Assembly (NCBI GenBank): GCA_029857655.1 | Contig: JAOUGR010000003.1 | Span: 1-19,523, forward strand | Reading direction: 5' to 3' | DNA: 19,523 nucleotides | From: Gammaproteobacteria bacterium | GTDB taxonomy: Bacteria > Pseudomonadota > Gammaproteobacteria > Steroidobacterales > Steroidobacteraceae | In this document: one piece after another, positions 1 through 9,252 of the stretch | Layout of the letters: every line of letters starts with the position of its first letter | How positions within the stretch are numbered: the stretch's first letter is position 1 | Program-made: the position numbers and the translations under genes | Notes under the pieces: generated by a model | What the model was told of the DNA's origin: nothing | The model's input: only the letters and a program-made list of their open reading frames with translations | Databases searched by the model: none

Positions 1-3000
1 CGACCTGGCGCTCGTGCTGCTGCCGCTGCTCAATGACCTGCGGGCCGTGCGTGGGGCGCCGCTGCTTTCGGAAGGGACGCTGCTGTCTTTGAATCTGAGC
101 TCGGAGAAGGCGCCCGCGGGGCGCCAGCCGAAATCGGGCGAGCCAAAGCTGACCGTGCCGCAGTGGGCGCGCCGCCTGCGGCCGAGATTCCAGGCTGGCC
201 TGCTTGCCTTGATTCGCGGCGAGGGCGTGGAAGCCGCACTCAGATCATTGTCCGAAGCCGCCACGCGCCTCGAGACGGCAGCGACCACGGTCGCCGTATT
301 GCAGCTCTGGTGGGTGACCGGCGCACTGATCGATGCCTTGCGTGCCGGTGGTCTGCCGGCCAGCGTGACGGTCAAGCGCCTGCTGGGCCAGGCGGACCGC
401 GAGTTGCGTCGCCTCTACGAGCTCGGCGAACCTGCCTACGCCGAACATCCGCCGATCGAACTGCTCAACAATCTGCTTTTCTACGTCGCCCGTGCGAAAA
501 CCCGCGGCGAGCGCATAAACGCGGTGCGCGCATCATTCCGCCTGGATGAACTGCTGCCGGTCGACGAGTCGGTCGAGCAGGAGCGGGAGTCGCTGTCGGC
601 GCCGTCGGTGCGCCTGATGCGGACGGTCGCTGCCGCAATCAAGGAAGACCTCGGTCGCGTCAAGGACGCGCTCGATCTCTATACGAGAAAGGGCGGGCCG
701 CCCGAGGAACTCGCGCCGCAGGTCGAGATGCTGAAGAAGATCGGCGACACGCTCGCGGTGCTCGGCCTGGGCTCGATGCGCGAGCTCGTGCAGGGCGAAC
801 TTGGGCGCCTGGCCGACATCATCAGTCGCCGCACGCCCGCCGAACAGGACAAGCTGATCGACATCGCCGCTACGTTGATCGGAATCGAGGATGGCCTCGA
901 CGATGCGCTGGTGCGCCTGATCATGCCGCCCGGCGCGCCGGCCCCCGGCGCCGAGACGGACCCCGAGTTCCGGCAGGTCACAGAGGCCGTGCTGCGCGAG
1001 TGCATCGTGAATCTCGCACGCATCAAGGAGCTGGTGAACCAGTCGCTCGATCCCATCGCAGACCCGGTCAGTGCCGATGCCGCGCCTGCGCTTGCGCGCG
1101 GCATCACGGCTGGCCTGTTGCTGCTGGGCCGCAATCGCGCGATGGAAGTGATGCGGCGCGTCGGCGCGCACGTTGCGGCGATCCTGGGTCCCGGCGCAAG
1201 GCCGCGCAGCGAGGAATTCATCGACCGGCTGGCGGATGCAATCGTCGGCGTCGAATACTACATGGAGACGCTGCAGGCCGGACGCGGCGATCCCTGGTAC
1301 ATGCTCGACAACGCGGAACGCTGCGTGACTGCGCTTGACCAACTCCTCGAGGGCGGCGCACCCACGCTGCTGCCCGAGCCGGCCGCGGCGCCTGCACAAA
1401 AGACCGCACCGATAACAATTGCCGTGCCGCACCCGGATGTCGATCCCGAGCTGGTCGGGCTCTTCATCGAGGAGGCGCATGAAGAAATTGCGACCATCGG
1501 CCGCTTGTTCCCCCTGTGGGAGGAGAATCCGTCGGATCGAGAATCGCTGACCCGCGTGCGTCGCGCATTTCATACGCTGAAAGGCAGCGGCCGCATGGTT
1601 GGCGCCGCACGTATCAGCGATTTCGCCTGGTCCGTCGAGAACCTGATGAACCGCATCATTGACGGCACGCGCGAGCGCACGGCGCTGATGCTCACAACAC
1701 TTCGCGACGCCATCGCCATGATGCCGGCGCTGGTCGCCGAGTTCGAGGGAAAATCCGCGCCCGTCGCTGATGTCGAAGCAATCATCGCGCGCGCGGATGC
1801 CCATGCCGGCGGCCCGCCCACCCGCGGTCGCGCGGCGCGTGAAGCGGCGCCGCAGCCATCCCATCAGGCGACGCTCGTCATCGACAAGGTTGAACAGGAG
1901 GCGATGACGCAGCGTATTGCCGTCATGCCACCGGTCGATGCGCCGCCGCCTGCGCCGGATGCGGCAGGCGACGAGGCGTGGCTGGGACGACCCGCCGCCT
2001 ATGCGGAAGGCGGCGACTCCTCATTGCAGGAGATCTACCAGAAGGAAGTGCAGAGTCACCTTGAGGTGATACGCGCCTACCTGCGGCACGCCTGGCTCGC
2101 GCCTGGCACGCACGTCGTGACCGAGGATCTCTACCGCGCCTGTCATACGCTGCGCGGCGCATCACGCACCGCGGACATCCGCCACAGCGTCCGGCTTGCG
2201 GAACCGCTCCATCGCTGGTTGCGGCGCATGTTCGATCACGACAGCTGTTTCGACGAGACCGGCCTTGCGGTCCTGGCCGATTGCGTCGTGGGCTTCGATG
2301 ACATCCTGACGGCGGTGCAAGAATCGACCGGCCGCTTCACCAACCTGGACCGCCTGGTGAGACGCGTCGAGGAGCAGGATGCGGAACTCGAGCGCACTCT
2401 CGCCGACGCGCCGCCGCCATCGGCTGCACCCGAGGCCGAGGCCGAGACGCCGGAGGAGCCGCTACCGCCGGTTGTCGAGCAGGCACCCGCGCCGCCGGCC
2501 CCGCTGTCGCTGGAAGCGCTGGTGCCTGGGGTAATCGCCGATGCACTCGTGCCGGAGCGCGATGTCAACAGGCTGTTGCCGAAACGGGCAGGTGAAGCCG
2601 GTGTCATCGGTGCGCCGCCCTACCTGCAATCAGGCGAGCCTGCGCCGGAGACGCCGGCGCCCGCGCGCAGCGAGGACTACGATCCTGACATCGCCGCGAT
2701 CTTCAGCGAGGAGGCGACCGAACTCCTCGAAGCCGCCGACGGTGCGCTCGGAGCGCTGCGAGCCGAGCGCGGTAGCCGCGAGCGCATGGTCGAACTGCAG
2801 CGTGCACTGCACACGCTGAAAGGCGGCGCGCGCATGGCCGGAATCACCGCCATGGGCGATCTGAGCCACGAGGTCGAGTGGCTGCTGATGCACATCGGCG
2901 ATGACACGGCGCACCTCGACGAGCGCAGCCTCGAAGTGCTGCAGTCGAGTCTCGACGAGCTGAATCGCATGCGCGATTACGTCGGCGCCGGTCGCCCCGT

Positions 3001-5098
3001 CGAGCCGGCCCGTGACCTCGTCACGCGCATACGCCTGATCGGGCGCGCGCGGCCGGCGGAGCCCAGGAAGCCAGCCGAAGCCCCCAAGGCCCCAGCTGCG
3101 CCCGTCGTCGCCGCGCCCCCTGGCATTACAGCAGCGCCCGTCGTGCCGCCGATCGAAGCCGAGCCGGAGCCGGAAATCGAAGCCGAGACCGAGCCCGAGC
3201 CCGAGGAAATGATGGTCACCGACGCAGGTCCGGTCGCCGTTCCGGCCCCCGCCGGAAAGCCGGCCCGGGATGCGATTGCGGATCGCGGCGAAGTGGCGCG
3301 CGTCGACGCCGAGCTCCTCGACAACATGCTGAACGCGGCGGGTGAAGTCAGCATCTTCCGCGCCCGGCTCGAGCAGCAGATTTCTTCGGTGGAATTCAAC
3401 CTGGCGGAGCTCGGCCGCGTCGTCCAGCGCCTGAAGGACCAGCTGCGAAAGCTCGAAATCGAAACCGAGGCTCAGATCCTTCACCGGCACATCGACCAGG
3501 GATCGCGGCGCGCCGATTTCGATCCGCTGGAACTCGACCAGTATTCGTCGATCCAGCAGTATTCGCGTGCGCTGTCGGAAACCAGTTCCGACGTCGCCAG
3601 CGTGCAGAGCCTGCTCGCAACCCAGATACGCGAGGCGCAGAATCTGCTGACCCAGCAGGGCCGCATCGTCTCGGAGCTGCAAGGTGGCCTGATGCGCACG
3701 CGCATGGTGCCATTCCAGCGCCACGTGCAGCGTCTTACGCGCATCGTGCGCCAGGCTGCGGCCGAAATGGGCAAGAAGGCCGAGTTGCAAGTCAACGGCG
3801 CGGCCGGCGAACTCGACCGCCAGGTTCTCGAGCACATGCTGCCGCCGTTCGAGCACATGCTGCGAAACGCCATAGTTCACGGCATTGAATTGCCGGCGGA
3901 ACGCGTGGCCGCCGCCAAGTCCGAGACCGGCCTCATCGAGATGACGCTGAGGCGCGAAGGCTCCGAGGTCGTGATCACGGTCGCCGATGACGGCGGCGGC
4001 GTGAATCTTAAGGCGGTCCGCGACCGCGCGGTTTCGCTCGGCCTGATGACGCCGAAGCAGGAGCTGTCCGACGAACAGGCGCTGCAACTGATCCTCGAAT
4101 CCGGGTTTTCCACGGCCGGCAAGGTCACGCAGTCCGCGGGTCGTGGTGTCGGCATGGATGTCGTCGCGACCGAGATCAAGAAACTGGGCGGCTCGCTTTA
4201 CACGGAGACCGAGGCCGGCAAGGGCACGCGCTTCACGGTGCGCCTGCCATTCACGCTGGCGATCAGCCAGGCGCTGGTCGTGCGAGTCGGCGAGGAATTC
4301 TTTGCGCTGCCGCTGCCGACCGTCGAGGGCGTGGTGCGCGTTCCGCGCTCGGAAGTGATGCGCCACCTGGCGGAGGACACCGCGGGTTTCGATTACGGCG
4401 GCCAGAAGTACCGCTTCCAGCACCTTGCCGTGTTCGTCGGCGGCACGCCTTCGGCGATGCCAGACCAGGACATCGCCGTGCCGGTGATCCTGGTGCGTGC
4501 CGCAGAGCATTCGACCGCGATCGTCACCGACGAGCTGATCGGCAGCCGCGAGATCGTCGTGAAGTCCGTGGGACCGCAGATCTCGGGCATCCGCGGCATT
4601 TCCGGCGCAACCATCCTGGGCGACGGCCGCATCTGCGTGATCCTCGATGTCGGCGCGCTGGTGCGCTCCGAATGGCGCCAGCGCTCTAGCCCCGACCCGC
4701 GGCTCGCGAGCCAGACCGACCGGCGCGTGTTCGCGCTGGTCGTGGATGATTCGATCACCGTGCGCCGCGTGACGCAGCGATTGCTGGAGCGCAACGGCAT
4801 GCGGGTGGTCACGGCCAAGGACGGTCTCGAAGCCGTGTCGGTGCTGCAGGACGAGATTCCGGACGTGATCCTGCTCGACATCGAGATGCCGCGCATGGAC
4901 GGCTACGAAGTTGCCTCGCACGTGCGCAATGACCCGCGCCTGAAGGACATACCGATCGTCATGATCACGTCGCGGGTCGGAGAGAAGCACCGCGCGCGCG
5001 CAATCGAGCTCGGCGTGAATGAATACCTCGGCAAGCCCTACCAGGAAGGCCAGCTGCTGCAGGCGATCGAGCCGCTGGTCCGGCGGACCACGCAATGA
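1..5098 (+). CDS. chpA: ChpA/PilL-type hybrid chemosensory histidine kinase (5' end outside window)
   Basis: This is the CheA-like kinase of a type IV pilus (Pil-Chp) chemosensory system, which controls twitching motility and surface-linked cAMP signalling in relatives. The frame is open to base 2, and the first visible residues (LPLLNDLRAVRG) resemble an internal ChpA segment, so roughly the first 100-plus residues are missing. Residues below count from the GTG at 14. Three Hpt domains have a phospho-acceptor His: H520 (AFHTLKGSGRM), H711 (ACHTLRGASR) and H933 (ALHTLKGGARM). The region before residue 450 looks like degenerate Hpt/FimL-like helices. Pro/Ala/Glu-rich linkers follow (about 800-870 and 1015-1080, the latter with PEPE repeats). 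Next come the dimerisation domain (LDNMLNAAGEV), the HATPase with N-box N1285, G1 box DDGGG 1325-1329 and G2 box GRGVG 1376-1380, then a CheW domain, and a C-terminal REC domain with phospho-acceptor D1622 (LLDIEMPRMDG). The stop overlaps the chpC start (ATGA). Confidence 0.95.
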   Translation, partial: DLALVLLPLLNDLRAVRGAPLLSEGTLLSLNLSSEKAPAGRQPKSGEPKLTVPQWARRLRPRFQAGLLALIRGEGVEAALRSLSEAATRLETAATTVAVLQLWWVTGALIDALRAGGLPASVTVKRLLGQADRELRRLYELGEPAYAEHPPIELLNNLLFYVARAKTRGERINAVRASFRLDELLPVDESVEQERESLSAPSVRLMRTVAAAIKEDLGRVKDALDLYTRKGGPPEELAPQVEMLKKIGDTLAVLGLGSMRELVQGELGRLADIISRRTPAEQDKLIDIAATLIGIEDGLDDALVRLIMPPGAPAPGAETDPEFRQVTEAVLRECIVNLARIKELVNQSLDPIADPVSADAAPALARGITAGLLLLGRNRAMEVMRRVGAHVAAILGPGARPRSEEFIDRLADAIVGVEYYMETLQAGRGDPWYMLDNAERCVTALDQLLEGGAPTLLPEPAAAPAQKTAPITIAVPHPDVDPELVGLFIEEAHEEIATIGRLFPLWEENPSDRESLTRVRRAFHTLKGSGRMVGAARISDFAWSVENLMNRIIDGTRERTALMLTTLRDAIAMMPALVAEFEGKSAPVADVEAIIARADAHAGGPPTRGRAAREAAPQPSHQATLVIDKVEQEAMTQRIAVMPPVDAPPPAPDAAGDEAWLGRPAAYAEGGDSSLQEIYQKEVQSHLEVIRAYLRHAWLAPGTHVVTEDLYRACHTLRGASRTADIRHSVRLAEPLHRWLRRMFDHDSCFDETGLAVLADCVVGFDDILTAVQESTGRFTNLDRLVRRVEEQDAELERTLADAPPPSAAPEAEAETPEEPLPPVVEQAPAPPAPLSLEALVPGVIADALVPERDVNRLLPKRAGEAGVIGAPPYLQSGEPAPETPAPARSEDYDPDIAAIFSEEATELLEAADGALGALRAERGSRERMVELQRALHTLKGGARMAGITAMGDLSHEVEWLLMHIGDDTAHLDERSLEVLQSSLDELNRMRDYVGAGRPVEPARDLVTRIRLIGRARPAEPRKPAEAPKAPAAPVVAAPPGITAAPVVPPIEAEPEPEIEAETEPEPEEMMVTDAGPVAVPAPAGKPARDAIADRGEVARVDAELLDNMLNAAGEVSIFRARLEQQISSVEFNLAELGRVVQRLKDQLRKLEIETEAQILHRHIDQGSRRADFDPLELDQYSSIQQYSRALSETSSDVASVQSLLATQIREAQNLLTQQGRIVSELQGGLMRTRMVPFQRHVQRLTRIVRQAAAEMGKKAELQVNGAAGELDRQVLEHMLPPFEHMLRNAIVHGIELPAERVAAAKSETGLIEMTLRREGSEVVITVADDGGGVNLKAVRDRAVSLGLMTPKQELSDEQALQLILESGFSTAGKVTQSAGRGVGMDVVATEIKKLGGSLYTETEAGKGTRFTVRLPFTLAISQALVVRVGEEFFALPLPTVEGVVRVPRSEVMRHLAEDTAGFDYGGQKYRFQHLAVFVGGTPSAMPDQDIAVPVILVRAAEHSTAIVTDELIGSREIVVKSVGPQISGIRGISGATILGDGRICVILDVGALVRSEWRQRSSPDPRLASQTDRRVFALVVDDSITVRRVTQRLLERNGMRVVTAKDGLEAVSVLQDEIPDVILLDIEMPRMDGYEVASHVRNDPRLKDIPIVMITSRVGEKHRARAIELGVNEYLGKPYQEGQLLQAIEPLVRRTTQ

Positions 5099-5568
5099 GC
5101 GCCGAACAGGAACTTTACGGGCTGCTGGTGCCGCTCCTCGACGAGCGCCTGCTGGTGCCGCGCGCCTGCGTCGCCGAAGTCACGGGTTTTCAGCCATTGC
5201 AGGAAATGCCAGGCGCTCCGCCGTGGTATCTCGGGATCGCGGCCTGGAACGGCCGCGGGATTCCGGTCGTGTCGTTTGAAGGCGCCTGCGGCAAGCGCAT
5301 CCCGGTGATTGGCGGTCGCACGCGCATCGTGATCTTCACCTGTCTCGGCCAGAAGCTGCCCGCGGGGCATTTTGGCATCGCGACCCAGGGCTTCCCGCAG
5401 CTGGTGCGCGTCAGCCCGGCTGTCGTCACGCCGGATTCGTCGCGTGTCTTCCCGGAGCGCGCGCCCGTGCTGTGCCAGGTCCGGATGGTCAACGAACTGC
5501 CGCTGATCCCCGACCTGGAGCGACTCGAGGAAATGATCGCGGACGAGACGACCGTCACCGCCGCCTGA
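5095..5568 (+). CDS. chpC: CheW-like adaptor protein, ChpC type
   Basis: A 157-residue single CheW-fold protein, about the size of Pseudomonas ChpC. CheW-type proteins couple the kinase (here ChpA) to a chemoreceptor array at the cytoplasmic membrane. CheW-like features are the early strand ELYGLLVPL, the segment WYLGIAAWNGRGIPVVSF (the usual GxxxxRGxxxPVxdL region) and the later strand RIVIFTCLGQ. Its ATG overlaps the chpA stop by 4 bp, so the two are translationally coupled. In Pseudomonas a methylesterase gene (chpB) lies between chpA and chpC; here there is none. The stop codon directly abuts the stop of the convergent gene on the other strand, with no spacer. The family call is firm; orthology to ChpC rather than another CheW rests on the neighbourhood. 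Confidence 0.85.
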   Translation: MSAEQELYGLLVPLLDERLLVPRACVAEVTGFQPLQEMPGAPPWYLGIAAWNGRGIPVVSFEGACGKRIPVIGGRTRIVIFTCLGQKLPAGHFGIATQGFPQLVRVSPAVVTPDSSRVFPERAPVLCQVRMVNELPLIPDLERLEEMIADETTVTAA

Positions 5569-7005
5569 TCAGGCAAGCACGAGTTCGGGCACGACCCGAC
5601 GTATTGCTTCGGGCGTAAGCCGCAGCGCGCCCGCCGGCGCTGCGACAATGATTGCCCGTTCAATCAGCGCCGATAGCGCGATCGGCCGTACCAGCCGGCC
5701 GAGCCAGTGCAGGTCCATCACCGACACGGTTCCCGCATCCAGCATCTCCCGCTGGCGGGTCATCGAAGCGCCCTCGCGCCCGGCGGTCAGGGCCAGCAGT
5801 TCCGGAAGATCCCGCGCCTGCCGCACGCGCACGACGCGCGTCGCTGCCGTCACCGAGACCGAGCGGATCCGGTCCGTTGCGCGCTGGTGCATGAGGAGCA
5901 GCAGATCGCCGTCAGAGGGCTCGCGTGACGAAGTGGTTTGCAGCAACTGCTTGCGGATCGGGCTGCCGAGCGTCCGCGCAGCCAGGCCTGCCCGGAACAA
6001 CTCGGTCTGCGTGGCGCCCGCGAGTTCCGGCGCCAGTTCGTCGTGACTTGCTGCATCGAGCGGCAGCAGCCATACCTGCTCGTCTGCGGCCGGGCGAGCC
6101 GCGGCCTCGTCGAGCGCGTGGCTGAATGTCTCGCGTCCGTGCCGGTCTGGGCCACGACGCTCGAAACCCAGCTGATCCAGCAGTGACAAGGCGTGATCCA
6201 GGTGCGGCGCCAGGAACGCCGTCAGCCCGACGCTCAGCCTCCTGGCACTCGAGAGTGCCGCGGCAATCACCGGCTCGAGTGCGCGTTGGCCGCGCGCCGT
6301 GTCGGCGCTTGCGACTCCCACCAGCGAAAGGCCGCCGGTCTCCGGGACCAGCAGGCCGAGCGCGACGGGCGTGCCGGCTTCGCTCGCGATCAGCATGCGG
6401 CTGCCCGCAGTCTCGAGGCGCGCCGCGAGATACGGATCGAATGGCTCGCAATCCGCCGCGATCATGTCAGCGAGCGCCGGCTCGGCGAACGACGCGGGCA
6501 GTCCGGCTTCGGTGACGACGATTTCGCGTGGCCGGCCCGCGAGCGAGTCGAGCCAGGCGAGGGTGTCCCAGGCCGTGACGACCCTTGCTCCGAGGCCGGC
6601 GCGCTGGGCTAGCCGATGCAGGCGCCCGTCATCGGCAACGAGAAGCTCGGCACGCCGCGCGTGCAGGGCACCCAGCAGCCGCAGGTCGGTCCTGTCGAGC
6701 TCGCTGCGTGCCGGCATGAAACGCGCCCTGAGGTCACGCGCGCTCGGCAATGGCAGGTCGGCAATCCGTGTGAGCGGCTCGAAGCGCGCAAGGTCCACGC
6801 CGCGCCTGACGACATCCGGATCGCTACCCGCCTCGGTCCAGCTGCGCTCCTCGACGCAGAGCGCAAGCCCGAGCGCAGCTGCGCGCGCTGCGATCGCCGC
6901 CAGCGTGGGCGCAACGGATTCCGTGCCCGGGCCGAGGCACAGATAAGGGTCCAGCAACAGGCGCAGTCCGCGATCGGCGGGCGCAGCGCGCCCGCGCGAC
7001 TGCAT
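5569..7005 (-). CDS. Three-domain PIN / GNAT / PUA- or EVE-like protein of unknown function
   Basis: I do not recognise a named gene. From the ATG at 7005 the protein has 478 residues; a TTG at 7020 would add five. Residues about 14-155 look like a PIN nuclease domain: N-terminal D19 (LLLDP), central D104/D107 (ELDRTDLRLLGAL) and a C-terminal ADDGRLHRLA segment with D125/D126, followed by a VVTAWDTL strand. Residues about 160-298 read as a GNAT acetyltransferase fold: a MLIASEAGTPVALGLL strand pair, the acetyl-CoA-loop-like TARGQRALEPVI and the closing LLDQLGFERRG. Residues about 345-478 contain GDLLLLMHQ and then a VVRV strand, the pattern of PUA/ASCH/EVE nucleic-acid-binding domains. The gene lies 68 bp downstream of rsmE on the same strand. 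It has no obvious Shine-Dalgarno. It might act on RNA or a modified nucleotide; this is inference. The PIN and GNAT calls are moderately confident, the C-terminal call less so. Confidence 0.7.
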   Translation of the reverse strand: MQSRGRAAPADRGLRLLLDPYLCLGPGTESVAPTLAAIAARAAALGLALCVEERSWTEAGSDPDVVRRGVDLARFEPLTRIADLPLPSARDLRARFMPARSELDRTDLRLLGALHARRAELLVADDGRLHRLAQRAGLGARVVTAWDTLAWLDSLAGRPREIVVTEAGLPASFAEPALADMIAADCEPFDPYLAARLETAGSRMLIASEAGTPVALGLLVPETGGLSLVGVASADTARGQRALEPVIAAALSSARRLSVGLTAFLAPHLDHALSLLDQLGFERRGPDRHGRETFSHALDEAAARPAADEQVWLLPLDAASHDELAPELAGATQTELFRAGLAARTLGSPIRKQLLQTTSSREPSDGDLLLLMHQRATDRIRSVSVTAATRVVRVRQARDLPELLALTAGREGASMTRQREMLDAGTVSVMDLHWLGRLVRPIALSALIERAIIVAAPAGALRLTPEAIRRVVPELVLA

Positions 7006-7088
7006 GTTCAGTTCAATCAAATCGGATTCCGTACCGGCTGCCGCATGTTAATCAGTCTATGCAGCGAAGCGCCAGTCTGATTCTGCAC

Positions 7089-7826
7089 TCACCCTAGGTC
7101 ACCGGCACTGGCCTGCAGCACAGCGAGTGCCGCGAGCGCCGCAGTTTCGGTGCGCAGCACGCGTGGACCGATGGAACAGCCGCGATAACCGGCAGTCGCG
7201 GCCGATTTTCGCTCGTCATCATCGAGGCCGCCCTCAGGGCCGATCAGCAACTCGATCACACTGGCGCCCGCGGCCGCGGATCCGAGCGATTCCATCGCAT
7301 CGACCGCGAGCTGCAGCCTGCGTGCGCCTGGCGGTGCCGGGCGCGCGAGCCACTCCGGCAGCGGCAGCGGCGTGGCGACGCCCGGAAGCCGGGCCCGGCC
7401 GCATTGTTCACAGGCGGCGATCACGATGCCACGCCAGTGCGCGAGCTTGCGTTCCGTGGTCTTTGCGTCGAGCCGGACCACGCTGCGTGAAGTCACGACC
7501 GGCTGGATTGCAGCTGCGCCGAGTTCGGTCGCCTTCTGAACGATCAGGTCCATGCGCTCGGCGCGCGCGATGCCCTGCACCAGCGTCAGCGCGAGCGGGG
7601 ACTCCGGCCGGGCCAGCGTGCGCTCCAGCACTTCGATCTCGACGCGCGAACTGCGAATCGTCACGATTCTCGCGGAATAATCGCTGCCATCGCCATTGAA
7701 GAGGGTGACTGGATCACCGGCCGCGAGGCGCAATACGCGCGCCATGTGGGCGGCCGCCGCACCGCCAGTCGCGACATGCGCGCCCTGGGCGAGGGCGGAT
7801 TCGACGAACACCCGGATCAGGCGCAT
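7089..7826 (-). CDS. rsmE: 16S rRNA (uracil(1498)-N3)-methyltransferase RsmE
   Basis: RsmE is a SPOUT-class enzyme that uses S-adenosylmethionine to methylate N3 of U1498 in 16S rRNA within the 30S subunit. The 245-residue length matches the family (about 243). The N-terminal PUA-like domain holds HMARVLRLAAGDPVTLFNGDG. The SPOUT core shows ERMDLIVQKATELGAAAIQP, the EQCGRARLP segment, the LIGPEGGLDDDE loop and the knot region GPRVLRTETAALAAL, all diagnostic. The start overlaps the end of bioA by 10 bp, so the pair is likely co-transcribed and coupled. Confidence 0.97.
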   Translation of the reverse strand: MRLIRVFVESALAQGAHVATGGAAAAHMARVLRLAAGDPVTLFNGDGSDYSARIVTIRSSRVEIEVLERTLARPESPLALTLVQGIARAERMDLIVQKATELGAAAIQPVVTSRSVVRLDAKTTERKLAHWRGIVIAACEQCGRARLPGVATPLPLPEWLARPAPPGARRLQLAVDAMESLGSAAAGASVIELLIGPEGGLDDDERKSAATAGYRGCSIGPRVLRTETAALAALAVLQASAGDLG

Positions 7827-9184
7827 GCCGCGTCCAGGGCGCCCTGAGCGATGCCTGCGAGCCAGTCGATCTGCTCCGGCTCGATGACGTAGGGTGGCAT
7901 CAGGTAAATCACATTGCCGATCGGGCGCAGCAACGCGCCTTGTGACAGCGCGTATTCGTAGGCCTTCAGGCCGCGCCGCTCGCGCCAGTCAAAGCGCTCG
8001 CCACTCGCCTTGTCCTTTACCGTCTCGATCGCGAGGATCATGCCGGTCTGGCGAACCTCGGCGACATGCGGATGCCCGGCTAGCGCCGCCGTCGCGGCCG
8101 TCATGCGGGCCGCGAGCCCGCGATTGCGCTCGATGACGTTGTCCTCGGCGAAAATCGAAAGCGTCGCGAGCGCCGCTGCGCAGGCCAGGGGATTTCCGGT
8201 GTAGCTGTGCGAATGCAGGAAGGCATTCAGGCGCTGGTAGTCGTCGTAAAAAGCCTGGTAGACGTCCTCGGTGGTCACGACCACCGAGAGCGGCAGGTAG
8301 CCGCCGGTCAGGCCCTTGGACAGACAGATGAAGTCGGGCCGGATGCGCGCCTGCTCGCAGGCAAACATCGTGCCGCTGCGCCCGAATCCGACGGCAATCT
8401 CATCCGCAATCAACAGCACGCCGTGACGGTCGCAGGCTTCGCGCAGGAGCGACAGATACACGGGGTGATACATGCGCATCGAGCCCGCACATTGCACCAG
8501 CGGCTCGACGATGACCGCCGCGACCTCATCCGCGTGTTCGCCAAGCGCCTGCTCCATCGCGGCGAACATCCGTCGGCTGTGCGATTCCCAGTCCGATCCC
8601 GGCTCGCGCAGGTGGCAATCGGGAGAGGGTACTGTGATCACGTCCATCAATAGCGGCTGGTAGACTTTCTTGTACAGTTCAACGTCGCCGACCGCGAGCG
8701 CGCCGAGCGTCTCGCCGTGGTAACTGTTGGAAAGTGTGATGAATCGGCGCTTCTGCGGTTTTCCGCAGTTCTGCCAGTAGTGGAAACTCATCTTGACGGC
8801 GACTTCGACCGCCGCCGATCCATTGTCCGCATAGAAGCAGCGCGTGAGCCCGGCCGGCAACCGCTTCACCAGGGCTTCGGAGAGCTCCAGTACCGGTTCG
8901 TGAGTGAATCCGGCCAGCATCACGTGCTCCAGCCGGTCGAGCTGCGCGCGCACGGCGGCGTTGATACGCGGATTCGCATGGCCGAACAGGTTGACCCACC
9001 AGGAGCTGATGCCGTCGAGATAGCGATTCCCGTCGAAGTCGTACAACCACACTCCCGAGCCACGGCCGATCGGGATCATCGGCAGGCGCTCGTGATCCTT
9101 CATCTGCGTACAGGGATGCCAGACCACCGCGAGGTCGCGGGCGGCGATCTCGGCATTGCGGGAGGGGATGCTCATCGGGCGCAT
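7817..9184 (-). CDS. bioA: Adenosylmethionine-8-amino-7-oxononanoate transaminase BioA
   Basis: This PLP-dependent class III aminotransferase makes 7,8-diaminopelargonate from KAPA in biotin synthesis, with S-adenosylmethionine as amino donor. It has 455 residues counted from the ATG at 9184; a second Met at 9175 (MSIPSRNAEI) is an equally good start, as neither has a clear Shine-Dalgarno. Visible markers are WHPCTQMKDHE, the BioA-typical GISSWWVNLFGHANP, DNGSAAVEVAVKMSFHYW (PLP phosphate region), SYHGETLGA, LLIADEIAVGFGRSG and the PLP lysine in LSKGLTGGYLPL (K290 from the first Met). No other biotin gene is present nearby, so bioA is detached from bioBFCD here. It is divergent from ampD and coupled to rsmE. 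Confidence 0.96.
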   Translation of the reverse strand: MRPMSIPSRNAEIAARDLAVVWHPCTQMKDHERLPMIPIGRGSGVWLYDFDGNRYLDGISSWWVNLFGHANPRINAAVRAQLDRLEHVMLAGFTHEPVLELSEALVKRLPAGLTRCFYADNGSAAVEVAVKMSFHYWQNCGKPQKRRFITLSNSYHGETLGALAVGDVELYKKVYQPLLMDVITVPSPDCHLREPGSDWESHSRRMFAAMEQALGEHADEVAAVIVEPLVQCAGSMRMYHPVYLSLLREACDRHGVLLIADEIAVGFGRSGTMFACEQARIRPDFICLSKGLTGGYLPLSVVVTTEDVYQAFYDDYQRLNAFLHSHSYTGNPLACAAALATLSIFAEDNVIERNRGLAARMTAATAALAGHPHVAEVRQTGMILAIETVKDKASGERFDWRERRGLKAYEYALSQGALLRPIGNVIYLMPPYVIEPEQIDWLAGIAQGALDAACA

Positions 9185-9252
9185 CCATAAATGGTATCAG
9201 CGCCATGCGCGGGAATATCGGATGGCTGTAAGCTGTCGGCATGCGCACCCCG

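Noticed and set aside
533..1864. A 443-codon minus-strand open frame opposite the ChpA N-terminal region
   Set aside because: Same antisense phase as the longer shadow frame, with low-complexity composition and no recognisable motif.
2630..5095. An 821-codon open frame on the minus strand opposite chpA
   Set aside because: It is antisense to a clear multi-domain kinase. Its product is His/Arg/Asp-rich without domains, typical of an open antisense frame in GC-rich coding DNA.
5563..5574. Palindrome GCCTGATCAGGC at the convergent chpC / PIN-GNAT stops
   Set aside because: It is formed by two abutting stop codons (TGA/TCA) and flanking GCC/GGC; only a 4-bp stem is possible, too weak to call a terminator.
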